DNA from: Dolomedes plantarius
Taxonomy: Eukaryota > Arthropoda > Arachnida > Araneae > Dolomedidae
Direction: 5' to 3'
Assembly (NCBI GenBank): GCA_907164885.2
Contig: OU015496.1
Location: forward strand, 165,990,441-166,054,440
Length of the DNA stretch: 64,000 nucleotides
Shown: positions 22,674 through 34,406 of the stretch, in pieces
How the letters are laid out: the number at the start of each line of letters is the position of its first letter
Position numbering within the stretch: position 1 is the stretch's first letter
The notes under the pieces: model-generated
What the model was told of the DNA's origin: nothing
The model's database searches: none
What the model saw: only the letters and a program-made list of their open reading frames with translations
Position numbers and translations under genes: made by a program

Positions 22674-23135
22674 TAATCCGCATTACGAAGTCCTTCAGCT
22701 TAATTTTTATTTACTTCAATAAAGTGTCAGTACTTTGGAGTACCCCCTCCCAGGGCCGTTCCAACCCGCGTGTGCCAGGGGTGCGGGGCACACAGGCAGC
22801 AAGTCAAGGGGAGGGGGGGGGGGCGCAAGTCAGCCGCCCGGTTAAAAAAAAAATTGACTAATTTATTAGTAAAATAATCAATATAAAAATATTATGCTAG
22901 GTAACTACTTAAGGTTTAAAAATGCATTTTATAAGTATAACTGGAAATAAACAAAACCACATTGGTTTTAAAAACGTTACTCCACGTCGCAACCAGTTGG
23001 GAAATACATTGTTCGTTTTTGTTTTAACACGTTTTAACCATTTATCCCATCAAAATCGCGTTGCATCGCCGGCATCGCGTCAGTGCGGGCGGTTTTTGTC
23101 AGGTTGCAGGAAAATACTCGTTTAAGCCCCGAGCC

Positions 23136-23170
23136 TATAAATACACGGACCGGGATAATTTGCACTATAT
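23136..23170 (+). promoter_or_regulatory. Candidate TATA-type core promoter inside the hAT derivative
   Basis: TATAAATA at 23136-23143, with a plausible start around 23160-23170 (AATTTGCACTATA). It is followed about 110 bp downstream by a consensus splice donor (AG|GTGAGT at 23273). The next acceptor (TTTTTTTACAG) ends at 23729 and is followed immediately by an ATG. The order fits the 5' end of a transposase transcription unit. Activity is not shown by sequence alone. Confidence 0.5.
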
Positions 23171-23729
23171 TAATTTTAAACGTGTCCATCTCAACAACTG
23201 AAAAACAAAGCTTTTTGTCTCTAATTTTTGTGCTCGATTTTGTGATTGCTGACCAATAAAAATATTTCACAGGTGAGTAAACTTGATATTTTTTCTTTTG
23301 CGCGGTTAGAGGTTAGAAATTGAAATAATACATTTATGGTTTGATATTTGTTTTGAAAAAAAATAAAAAAAAAAAAAAAAGCTAGGATTGATTACTTAAT
23401 TCTATTTTAAATGTTTTATTTATTTTTTTATTTTGCAAAAGTTAAACATATACTACAGGAACAAGTGTAAACTTGGATTTTTGAACTGCATTACCTTATT
23501 TTTTTAACAAGCGCGTGAAATACGGCAATTTTTTTTAACAAATCGGGAAAATACGATTTTTTTTTTATTAAAGTAAACGTAAGGGGAATTGTATTTAAAA
23601 TATGAACAAAATTAAAATAAAATCGATTAGGAACGTTTCTTTGCAAAAGTTAATCTTTATCGAGAAGGCTTAACTTACATTGCGCCTTTTTTATAAGTTC
23701 TTTACAAAAAGAACCTCTTTTTTTTACAG

Positions 23730-23801
23730 ATGTCTGATAATCGAAAAAGCTTTCTGGGGTCAAATACAGAAAAAGAAAACTTGAAAATCCATACGATATG
23801 A
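23730..23801 (+). pseudogene. Truncated start of a hAT transposase, 23 codons
   Basis: The ATG sits directly after a splice acceptor. The peptide begins MSDNRKSFLGSNTEKENLK and stops after 23 codons, just before the G-rich right terminus. Its basic, Ser-rich start resembles hAT transposase N-termini, but it is too short for a firm match. Everything downstream of it has been deleted. Confidence 0.5.
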
Positions 23802-25719
23802 GGGGGGGGGGAGGGCAAAATTATTCTCGCACACGGGCGACAGCTACCCTAGGAATGGCCCTGCCCCCTCCCCTAATAGACCAAACATCACAGTAGGACT
23901 TGCAGACCCATAGGCGCCCAAAAAACGAGGAAGTTCTTAATGAGAGACTAAACCTAATATTTAGTTTATCTTGCACCATCAACCGGTAATGCTTATCTTG
24001 ATCTGAACACCTGTAACTTAAAATGCATTATTTCACTAAAATATAGGTGACAAAAATTAGCTAATTTTTTCTCTCTAAATTCAATATCATCTACAGGCAG
24101 ACATACAAAAACTGTAAAAATACAAACCAAGTAAATACACTTTTTTCTCATTTGTTCAAGACAGTTTGAGTGTAATGTTAATAATTTTTCACAAGGTCCA
24201 ATATATTTTAATACTCTAATTCGGGATGGATGTAAAACCAAGGTGGTAATAACTTAATGATTATAACAAAAATATTTATTATAACAAAAGGATGTGAATA
24301 TGTACTATTCACATAAAAGTACTGTGAATTTACTATACTTTTTGATGAAAAAATTAAATTTTTCATCTTTTATAAGAATGCATGTTAGTCCTTAAATATT
24401 AAGTGTGTGAAGTATTATTAAAAAGTAACATGTTTGAACATGACTGTTTGCAACTTTTAACAAAAATATTTTCCCAAGATATCAATAACAGTTGTATTTC
24501 ATGGTAAACACCATACATAACACATACAAATCTTTTAAAATAATTTCACACTTAATTAAAATGGTCATACAGAATTTCTGCTAGGCCTAAAAGTCAAACT
24601 CATATTTTCTATAAACAAACTGTCTGTTGAGCTAACATACCATTGTGATGAAGTATTGTTTCTATTTACTTCTACACATAAATGCTGCAATTTTTATTTT
24701 TTTATGAAACATAAGAAATTGGTTTCCGGTTATCCTCATTTTTTTTCTTCAATATTAACTAATCCAATATTTCTATAACATTCTATTAGTATCCATTACC
24801 AGCAGCTGAATGCTTCTGGAATGTATTTTTGTCAAATATACAGAAGTCAAACCACCATCGCCTCATTTTGATATGGATACTCTACCTGTTAAGCTATCAT
24901 GGCATTGTGCAAAACTATTTTCATTCACCTTTCTTATACCATTAAGTGATGTAAAATCTTTATTACTGGCTTAAAAGGGATTTTCTCATTAAGATGCATA
25001 CTTTATCTTTTTATATGACAATAGGCTTTCGTGACAAAAATTATTCATTGTACCTCCAGTCAAAATCTGGTCTCTTAAATCCAAGAACCATCGAAAAATA
25101 ATATCCTTTTGTGATTCAATTCTTTATCACTAACTCTATAAAGTTTGCAATAATGTATTATGAAAAATTATAAAAATGATCAAAAATATTTAGGAGTTAT
25201 ATTTCAATCAATATTCTTTACTTCATACATTCTCAAGTATGACAGTTAGGAGAATTATTAATTCTGTATTATGCATTTCACCATTATCATATTAAATTAT
25301 TTTGAAATTTGTGCAATACTTAACACAAATCAATGTGATTTATAGATGTCAAATTTAATTCATTTCAAATTCATCATAATCCATCATCAAACACTTGCTT
25401 CAAATTATAAAACACTACAAAAATTAAATTTTTTTAAAAATCAAACATAATAAAAACTTTTAAAACAAAATCAATGGTAAGATATATATGCAGCAGATAC
25501 TTCATAGCTCTTTAAAAAGATATATAAAAAGCTGTGAAAATAAAAATATTGAGAATTAATTGATGTTATCAATAGATCTCTCAACTGTATTTGACAAAAA
25601 GAAATCTTATTCCCTATTTTGCTCAACTAGGAGTTATGAAAATAACAAAATTTCAAAAGAGAGAGCATTAAAATACTTCATAATCATAGATATAAAATGT
25701 TAAAACATTATCAGACTGA

Positions 25720-25894
25720 CAGCGGCTAAGCGAAGGGGGGGGGGGGGGGGCAAGGGGGTCTATCATGCCCCGGGTGCCACTCACAGAGGGGTGCCAAATG
25801 GTCCTTTTCACTAATTCTATATATATGTTTTTCAGAAGGGGGATGCCAAAAAGGTATCATGCCTCGGGTGCCAGTTATGCTCGCTCCGTCACTG
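25720..25894. mobile_element. Degraded hAT-type MITE
   Basis: Left end CAGCGGC and right end GTCACTG resemble the CAGTGGC/GCCACTG ends of the two other MITEs of this kind. The flanks CAGACTGA and CTGTCTGA match at 6 of 8 positions, as expected for an old 8 bp duplication. Inside are a G homopolymer and two copies of an ATCATGCC(C/T)CGGGTGCCA block. Confidence 0.6.
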
Positions 25895-26153
25895 CTGTCT
25901 GAGATAATTTTTAAAGGTTTTTCTTGAATCCATCTTTTAATATTGTTACTAATCTCATAATAATTTTTATAATTTCAAGTATATGCTTGAATAATTGATA
26001 AAAATTTGCTGCAGACTATGTTGTAAATTGAGGTAGTTTACAGCCTAAAATGTAATTACAGTAGCTTGTATGAGGTAATTATTACAACTGTAATTTATAC
26101 ATATAATGGTGCTTAAATCAACGCATCTTTTATACACATGAATCATACAATAG

Positions 26154-26297
26154 CAGTGGCACACCCAGGGAGGGGGGGGGGGGCAGGGCCCAAAGAAATA
26201 GAAATTGCATTATGAATATTGATTTTGCATTATAAATATTTTTATCCATTCATCTCACCCCCCCCCCCCCAAGAAAAAAATCCTGGGTGCGTCACTG
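26154..26297. mobile_element. hAT-type MITE with perfect 8 bp duplication
   Basis: Ends CAGTGGCACACCCAGG and, in reverse complement, CAGTGACGCACCCAGG. Flanked by TACAATAG on both sides (26146-26153, 26298-26305). A G homopolymer follows the left end and a C homopolymer precedes the right end, so the arms are complementary. No coding capacity. Same family as 32242-32422. Confidence 0.9.
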
Positions 26298-29200
26298 TAC
26301 AATAGAATGAAACAGACAAAAGAATTAGTTATATAATCAACAAAAAAAAGGTGAAATGTAATTTTTTGTTTAGTTAGAAGATGCTTTACTAATATGTATA
26401 TTTATGATTTAAAATTTTGTTCATACACAATTTAATGCATGACATCAGCAAACATCCCATTATACTTAAGCTCTATGCAAAAATATTTTTGATTGACTAC
26501 TATTTTTATTTTTTCTTAAAGTAATGTAAAATTAAAATTGGATAATGACCAAATATTTTTACATAAAATTTATGAGATAATATTTTGATAATTTTAATGC
26601 AAAAGACTAATTTTACTTTAATATTACTTTATCTTTTGCTTTAATTTTATTTTCTTCACAATCGTAAATACATTTTTATTTACAAAAGCACTTTTTTAGT
26701 TCAATGCATCTAAAAATAACTTAACTGAAATAGCAAATTCTATCAGTTTATGGTTTTTAAAGATAAAATAACCTGTTTTTAAAAATATAGGTTGATCATT
26801 GAAAATCATTGAATTACAGAGAAATCATTGTTTCATATTATAAAAACTATAAACTTTTAATTATTTCCTTAAATTAAAAAACAATTATAACAATTTTCTA
26901 CACATCAGGCACAAAAACCTTTTAATTTTGTTTCTTAAACATGCACCCTTATCTTTTTCATTATATATGTATGTGTGAATAATTTTATATTTTAAAAAAT
27001 TAAGTTAATGAAAATCTAATTCTTGATCCCTTTTATTCACATAAAGAATCTTGACTATCTCTCTACTGTTAAGACATCAAAAGCTATGAATTATTAAAAA
27101 ATAAACCAAAAAAAAAAGTTAATTCTGTTATTTAATTTTTGTAATTTCATTTTTTCCCAGATTGCATACTTGTTTACTGTCCTATTTATTTTTATATCTG
27201 TCATAAATATATAAGATAGGAGGCCTAAATGAGTTTCATTCTCCTAAATTGTTATTTTTACTTAAGCATTTCACATTGACTAATATAAACATACTTCAAT
27301 GATTAATATTTTCTACTCTTTCAAGTATGATATCAAAATAAAAAGAGCAATTTAAACTAATTACAGTGAACTAACATATTTTGGAATTTTGGAGTACAAA
27401 TGGGTTCTCACATAAGTTAAGACATTATATCATAAAGCTACTATTTAAAAAATATCAGAATGCTATACTGACTTTTCAAAATCATACCAAACATACCAAC
27501 CTGACTTTTCAAAATTTTATGAATTTTTAAGTTATCCGAATGTTTCATTTTAAAATTACATTTTAAGTTAACACATATTTCTGCTCCTGGGATAACAGAT
27601 AGCTACCAAATATAACAGCCTAAAAGTGAAGCACATAAAGAGTTACAGATATCTGTATTAACTTTTCAGGATGATAAACTAATTTAAAAGAGGAAATCTT
27701 CTTCACGTAACTTTTTTCTTTAAAAATCATAGGTAGTCTTAAAAAAAATGGTGTTTCCTCATTCAGATATAAACACTACTTAAAATTATATGTATCTGAG
27801 ATTTCCAGATTAAAATGATCATAAAAATAAATATATGGGTTTATTCTAACTCCATAACATTTAAATTTTGTAACTGGAGAATGAACATAGGTATTGTAGA
27901 CCTGAATGAAATACAAATATATAATAACTTGGAAGGTCACAGTTTTTGAAGTTCTATGAAAATGGCTAGTGTATATACCAAAAAACAGTGCTTCCTTATT
28001 AAAGTTGCCTTGGCAATATAGTTATGAAGTCAGATTAATCACCAAAGTTAACAATGTGGCAACTCAAAAACACATCGACCTTTTCTAGGAGAGAAGTTCA
28101 AATTTTTGCTTTTTCCATAAACATATATTTTAAAAAAAGTATTCCAAAGATGAATATTTTCCCTTAAGAGTTTTTAAACAGATATATTTAGAACAGATAA
28201 TTATATGAATATTTTTACTTTGAAAATAGTAAATGCAAGCAAATTTAAAACATGCTTCTTCGTAGAATAATTGAACACAAAAATATAACAAGAAATTCAT
28301 TGTTCATAATTTTCAATCTATGTAAATTGTGTAATAAAGTTATTAATAAATAAAACTTCGTTAACTTTCATTTTTCAGAAACTGCAGCTGCCATAACATA
28401 TTCCTTTTTTGCACCAAGGCCATTTTAAATTATGCCAAGGCCGCTTTAATAAGGAAGTACCCAAAAAACTTTCATATTCAGTTACATTAAAATATTTACT
28501 CCAAGAATGTATGGATAAATAACTTAAAAGTTTATGACAAAAATATGGTTTTGTACATGGTTATTTGTAGTATCATGAAGGTCTGACCAAGAAAATTTAA
28601 TATTTCGCTCATTTTTTTTTTCTTTTTCAAAAGTAACACTGTAGGTGGTTTGATCAAATCAAGGTATTAAGATCATTCAGACATTATAGCAGAGTAAGAG
28701 CTCATATTAATAAAAAGACTATGAAATTTGATTCCCCAGTACATAAAATTTTGCACACACTAAAAAAACAAGTGAAACAAATCATGGAATAAAAAAATCT
28801 TAGTTTCAAAATTCTAAAGCAAAATTTTTCAAAAGTTTCAAAATTTTGACTTTAGGAATTCAAACTAAGCCTATTTCACGATTATTAATATTGAATTTAT
28901 TCAGGTTTCTTTAATTTTCTGAGTTCCCCTTTTACAGAAATACTATATTGTATAAATCAGGAAATCAGACATTATCTTTCATACTTATATGAATGAAATC
29001 AATATATATTTAATCAGTATATAACCAATATTTATATAATCAATATATAAACAATCACATAGTCTTTCCGTCAACTAACTGCGAATTATCTTAGAATCAT
29101 GCAAACACCCTTTTACAATTAACAAATCTAATTTTCCCCTGCAATAATACAAATTAGAATAATTTAAAACTCCAGTCTTCAAAGAAAGCTTTAAACACTT

Positions 29201-29411
29201 TTTTCTCTTTCTTGATTGCATTTTAATTTTTAATTTCCTTGATGAACAAAAATTTGTAAGATAGAAAGGAAAGACTAAAATTGCTCTTCATTGCATAAGC
29301 TGTGATTTTGTACGTTAAAAATACAACTATCTACATCACATATAACTCTACAAGCATTCCAAAAGCAATTTACAAAAAACTACGAATGTAAAACACACAA
29401 CAGGAACATAC

Positions 29412-29478
29412 CATCTTTGAGCTCATGAGTAATAGTTTGCTCAGATTTGTTGCGAATTTTGGAGGACGTAGATGCCAT
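29412..29478 (-). CDS. Candidate first coding exon of an unidentified host gene
   Basis: On the minus strand an ATG at 29478 opens MASTSSKIRNKSEQTITHEL plus two more residues, and reaches a consensus donor (AAAGATG|GTATG) at 29411/29410, leaving phase 1. About 30 bp upstream of the ATG is an acceptor-like TTTTACTTAG, so a 5' untranslated exon could lie further right. The peptide is hydrophilic and charged and I do not recognise it. The exon borders a TE-poor block, which fits a host gene whose other exons lie at lower coordinates outside this window or are too short to see. RNA evidence would settle it. Confidence 0.3.
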
Positions 29479-30994
29479 ATGAGACAGGTGGTTCAAAAGT
29501 CTAAGTAAAATAATATATATCAATAAATTTCAAACGAAAAATATACTGAACGCATTTAAAATCATAATTTCTTTTCATCCATTTGATATAAATAGAACAT
29601 ATCGGTACGATATATGACTTTAAACTCGGATATGAATCAAACTCATACTTCGCATGTCAACATTAAACAGAAAACTTCTTCATTAGTAAGTTCATCACTG
29701 ATATTTTCCCTACAATATCCACGGCCCATCCCCCTTTTATCCCTACATACTACATTTAACTGACGGTCTCGATCTAGGTTTCGATAGCTCTAAGTTGTCT
29801 GTACAACATTCGATACATATTTGTAATGTGGTACTGTCTGGCATCTGGCTGGAACGCCTTGGTTGGATAGAATACCTTGGCGATAAACATTAAACGTAAA
29901 ATCGCAACAATTTCACTTTCTACTATGACTTTTCACATAAAATTCGCATTTAAACTCATTTCGTAACATATTGTAATAATTTATCTTACGGATGGTGATG
30001 TCGGTTGAGAAGAGGCGAAAATGGGCATGATGTCAAAAGGTCAGCGAGAGAGGATTCTTGGTTAGATTTGAAGAGATTCAGTACAAGTACTGTTTTGCAG
30101 ATTACATATATATAGGTCTATGAATAAGTATGAGAATTAACAGAGAATCCATGAACTGAAAGGTATGAGCATGCGGTTGTAAATTTGATGAGTTTTCGTA
30201 GCAAGATATGAGGAAGAACGTTCGAGAGAAAATTTGAATTTAGAAGGGCGTTGAGAGACGACAGAAAGTTTGGGAAAAGATTTCCTCCTTATGTAAAGAG
30301 TGAAAAGTAAATGGGTATTTGGTGGCGAGGAAAGAGGATCGTATAGGCGTTTTTAAGGGAAGTTGCGGATCGTACGAATGAAACATTATTAGATGTTGCA
30401 AAAAAGTTTGTGCTGACAGGAACTACGATGATATCGGATTGTTAGAATTCATATGATTATATTATTCGTTCTGATGAAGGCTTTGTACATCTACGGGTAA
30501 ATAGCAATATCGAATTTGAAAATCCCGAGACAGGCAGTTACACACACTAGTTCAATTGAGGGGGCATACAGTTGATTCTAAATTTTCTTTATTTAGATTA
30601 TTTCTGCAAGGAAAACATTTGAAAAATATTGAAACTTGTATGCAATCAACTTGTGATAAAATTTCTTTTAAAACGTAGAAGATGATTGGAATAATGTATA
30701 TTATTTATGCCTTTACCTAACGCGTCAAATTTCTATTTTCCATTAGGTATAATTAAATCCTATTTTTCCCCTTCGTTTGTAAGCAATGTTATATCATTTA
30801 TTCAAATTATTTTAAACGAATTAAAAATGTATGTTACACATTTTACGCAAATATACATGTGTATAATACGTATGTACGAATTAAATTCATGTACGTTTTA
30901 TGTAAATCTTATACTTTATTAAAATATTTCTAAATTACATATTTGCCTTCAGATTTCTCTGCATTCAAATTTCTCTGCTTTCAAATCATGCGCG
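29479..30994. other. TE-poor intergenic or upstream DNA
   Basis: The stretch is mixed in composition and slightly GC-richer around 29750-30070. I see no transposon ends. It could contain the promoter of the candidate exon at 29412-29478. The 71-codon frame at 30707-30922 is AT-rich and not called. Confidence 0.35.
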
Positions 30995-31149
30995 TTCGTA
31001 ACCAGGGTTGTCAAATTTCCGGATTTCAAGGGACAGTTCCTTATTTGTAAATTTTGTCCCGCGTCCCGGGGAACTTTGATACGGGACGGCAAAAGTCCCG
31101 TTTTTCGCCGAAATGAGAAATTTATTGTATATGAGTTGGGCACATACAA

Positions 31150-31322
31150 GGGCCTGTTCACATCCGGTCCGGAAGCGTAAAAGGAAAGATGGTTCTGAGA
31201 CGGAAATAAATCAATCATAGGCGTTAAAAATTTCGTTGCTAATCGCTTGGAGGTTTGTCATTGGTTAAATATATTTCAATACTTTAACGCTTCCGCTACC
31301 GGACTCCTATGTAAGCAGGCCC
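31150..31322. mobile_element. Harbinger/PIF-type MITE, copy 4
   Basis: Starts GGGCCTGTTCACATCCGG and ends in a variant complement (GGACTCCTATGTAAGCAGGCCC). The interior shares the GCTAATCGCTTGGAGGTTTG and AAATAAATCAATCATAGGCG blocks with the other copies. The flanks are CAA and TTG, so no TAA duplication remains. It lies upstream of the transposase ATG in the hAT element. Confidence 0.78.
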
Positions 31323-31476
31323 TTGACGAGAAGGTTGTCTGTATGCACCGGGATCCGAACGACACAACGACAACAGTCTCAGTCTAGTGCTAAATACGAA
31401 TGCAGATTAGTGTGTGATCGTGTTGATAGATAGTGGCGTTTGAATTAAGTGTTTGTTATAAAACTAATCCCTGAAT

Positions 31477-31925
31477 ATGAACAGTGTTAATGGTAAACGT
31501 TCAAAATCCAATAGTGATGGGCCGAAAAAAAGGTTATGGGTTTTTAGAGATGAATGGATGGAGGACGAATATTGGCTTAGGCCCAGTCCCAACAACGGAA
31601 ATAAGGCACGTTGTAGCTATTGTAATAAGGATTTTTCAGTTTCCCATGGAGGTCGGAGTAACGTAACTCAACATGCTCAGGGTGCCGAGCATAAGAAAAA
31701 TAAAGTAACTGTTTCATCTAGCAGCAATCTGTCAAAGTTTTTCACCTCTAAAGTTTTCTCTGAAAGTGAAAAAATCGCTCTAGTAGAGTTAGCTACTTTT
31801 TAACACAGTAAAGCACAATATATCATACAATTCAATGGACTGTGGGAACACGATCATTCGAAAACTTTTTTGTGACTCAAAAGTCGCCCCAATGATTTCC
31901 TGCACACATTATATTATGTACATTG
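31477..31925 (+). pseudogene. BED-type zinc finger / hAT transposase N-terminal part
   Basis: The ATG at 31477 opens a 108-codon frame. A basic start (KRSKSNSDGPKKRLWVFRDE) is followed by a BED-like finger with the pattern C-x2-C, then H-x5-H (CSYCNKDFSVSHGGRSNVTQ, then HAQGAEH). A Ser-rich linker follows (SSSSNLSKFFTSKVF). A stop at 31801 ends the frame. Homology then continues one frame over with a SMDCGNTIIRKLFCDSKVAP stretch to about 31920, a motif common in hAT transposases of this kind. The frameshift and the missing catalytic core make it non-functional as a transposase. A short BED protein could in principle still be made. Confidence 0.8.
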
Positions 31926-32241
31926 TACAATAATAAAATTACAAATTTTACAGACACGTCCCTAAAACTTTATAAGGGCACTTACTTGGTTGCAGTAAAC
32001 TAATAAAATAAAAATCAGTTTTGTACTATATGTCTCAACCAACTTTAAATTGTTTTTGATTTGCAAAATTTCTATGTAATTATGTACATTATTGTTTACT
32101 TAACCTAAACTCTATGTAAGTTGCAAAACTGAACGAAATATGCATTGAAAATGGCTATTTGAAAGGTTAAAATTTGAAAAATTTCCGGGGGAGTAAACCC
32201 GGACCTCGTTTCCCTGGGAGGTATCCCATACTACCCAGTAG

Positions 32242-32422
32242 CAGTGGCGCACCCAGGGGGGGGGGCCCAGGGGGCCCTGGCCCCCCCCCAAAGAAGTAGA
32301 AATATTGATTTTGCATTATAAATATTTTTATTCGTTCATCTCGGCCCCCCCCCATGCATTATAAATATTTTTATCCATTCATCTCGGCCCCCCCCCAAGA
32401 AAAAATCCTGGGTGCGCCACTG
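32242..32422. mobile_element. hAT-type MITE with perfect 8 bp duplication and internal duplication
   Basis: Ends CAGTGGCGCACCCAGG and, in reverse complement, the same sequence. Flanked by CCCAGTAG at 32234-32241 and 32423-32430. A block of about 45 bp (CATTATAAATATTTTTAT...CATCTCGG plus a C-run) is present twice in tandem. The copy at 26154-26297 has it once and is otherwise close. Confidence 0.92.
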
Positions 32423-33317
32423 CCCAGTAGTATAGTTATTAAAACCCGTCCCTTATTTTCGGTGTTTTTATATGGCAACCCTGTTAGTAACGTACATTGA
32501 ACTGTGATAGTACAGTATTTTTCTACGTAATGTGTTGAAAACGTGTCTTTAATTATTTAACATGTCTTTAATTACTTTAAAAGAAATAACTTTCGAAATA
32601 AAATCTGTCGGCCATTCTTTGATTTTTTTAAATTTGAAAAAAAAATTGTTTTTGTTCCGGGAATTTATCTTGAATACTTGAACAATCTAATATATAAAAA
32701 TGAATGTTTGTATCTCTGTAATTGTATAGAAATCCACAGTTTAGCAGCAACGATCGTGAAATTTTACATACAGGCGTCTTTAAAAACAGCCGAGGGTCTG
32801 AAGAACTTCAAAAATCGAAATTAATTATCGTTGATTTTTAATTAACAAAAAACCAACAATTTGTAAGCTGTTACACTTTGTGGAATCACTTCTCTGAATA
32901 TGGCGTCCACGTTAGGGTTAGCTGGCAAACAGCGAGCGAAAAGATAAAAATAAATAAAATCAAAAAGTTTCAAGTTATATATTAAACCAGAATAATAAAT
33001 GAAAATAATAATCTTTCAAGTCAGATTTTATACTCTAAAATAAATCGGATCCAACGGCATATTGACACTCTCACACGCGATGGAAAATTCGAATCAACCA
33101 CGCTAAGTGTCACGATCTTTTTTAATCGCTACTGCAATCCCCCTAGCTTATGTTTTTGTGTCTATTGAAGAGTTAAAGACTAAGCTTCTATCCTGCTAAC
33201 TTATTTCTCACTTAAAACTCCTCTTACTCCATAAATGTATGTATATTCACCAATCCATAGCAACAATCCAAAAAACTCATTGCGTATATTTTTTACTTTA
33301 CTCACCAGCTTTGTGTA

Positions 33318-33395
33318 TAACCGTGGCGTAGTCGTTAAAACGCTTCATTTGGTACCCCGTAAGACTTGGGTTCGAGTATGGGATCGTGCAAATTT
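33318..33395 (+). repeat. tRNA-like (polymerase III promoter-like) head inside the Helitron
   Basis: CCGTGGCGTAGTCGTTAAAA resembles an A-box region and GGGTTCGAGTATGGG a B-box region, spaced as in tRNA-derived SINEs. It is followed by the unit repeated elsewhere in the Helitron. A more decayed counterpart lies near 37050-37130. It looks like a SINE-type sequence captured by, or amplified within, the Helitron. The anticodon arm is not convincing, so it is not called a tRNA gene. Confidence 0.5.
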
Positions 33396-34406
33396 TGCTA
33401 AACCTGTATTTTCAGCTTTTTTATTTCAGCTTTTATTTTATTATTTTTTTAATTATTATCTTTATTTTATTTTATTATTTTTTAAATTATTATTTTTATT
33501 TTATTTTATTATTTTTTTAATTATTGTTATTTTATTTTTTTCAGCTTTTTTATGATGAAAGACCGAATATAGCTGAAATCTGAGGAGTTTATTATACATT
33601 TATATATTTTTAATTGGTTTTCATATTATTAATGTGTATAACATTTCGTATGCTTTTTTTTTCTATGTTATTTATACTGTGTTTAGTTTTTTAATGGATT
33701 TTGGTAGGTTTATTATAAATTTATATATTTTATGTTTTACTTTCCAGGATTTTTTGGTTCAATGATAAAGGCTAAATCTTTTCTATGTTATTTATACTGT
33801 GTTTAGTTTTAAAATTGATTTTGGTTAACAAACATTCATCAATAATTTATTTCTGGGCATTGTATTGCTAACAATTAGGATAATCAACAATTTTTTAAGG
33901 ATGCGATTCTCGATTCACAGATATGCAATAGATGGCGCCACTATTTTAAACTTTTAGTATTCTATAAACCAACACCTCCTAAACGTGTTCCTAAACGAAC
34001 GGTACATTCAAATTAAATACAATGTCAGTGTATGCAATTAATGCCAATATATATATATATATATATATATAATAAATACGACGATCAATGTATACGATGG
34101 ATGTAAAAAAAAAAAATATATATTAATAAAAAAATCGTAAGGGATATTTTTATAGACAAAATAATGTAGAAGAAAATATTCAAATTAAATCTCATACGAC
34201 ATACTAAAGAATATAGTACAGTTAATGTAGTACAGTTTGAGGAACATATCTTTTACATTATTTTAATATTTTTTTTAATAATGTCCAATCGTCTGCCGCA
34301 TTAGCAAGAAAAAAAGCATTTTTTTGCCTATTTCGTTGTTATGTGAAGATAAATTTATTTAAAGTAACAGAAAAAGAAATCACGTGATCAGCGTTTAATA
34401 AATTAA

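Larger units (their letters stand above)
22751..23873 (+). mobile_element. hAT deletion derivative with intact ends, promoter and 5' intron (1.12 kb)
   Basis: The ends are CAGGGCCGTTCC and, in reverse complement, CAGGGCCATTCC. They are flanked by the perfect 8 bp duplication CCCCCTCC (22743-22750, 23874-23881), diagnostic for hAT. G-rich tracts lie just inside both ends. The interior is the 5' end of a transposase gene (promoter, untranslated exon, intron, first codons) joined directly to the right terminus, so the rest of the transposase is deleted. Confidence 0.88.
23882..29411. other. 5.5 kb TE-poor, very AT-rich block (possible intron or long 3' untranslated region)
   Basis: Apart from two small hAT-type MITEs (25720-25894, 26154-26297), no transposon is seen, in contrast to the rest of the window. 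There is no open frame above 60 codons beyond the left edge. A candidate coding exon with a splice donor lies immediately to the right on the minus strand, so the block may be its intron or downstream untranslated sequence. An inverted repeat pair lies at 27990-28017 and 28425-28451. Confidence 0.4.
31003..32483 (+). mobile_element. hAT element with BED-finger transposase remnant, two MITEs nested
   Basis: The ends are CAGGGTTGTCAAATTTCC and, in reverse complement, CAGGGTTGCCATATAAAA. They are flanked by TTCGTAAC (30995-31002) and TTAGTAAC (32484-32491), an 8 bp duplication with one change. A GGGAC motif recurs inside each end. It holds a Harbinger-type MITE (31150-31322) and a hAT-type MITE (32242-32422). 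Only the first part of the transposase remains. Confidence 0.85.
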
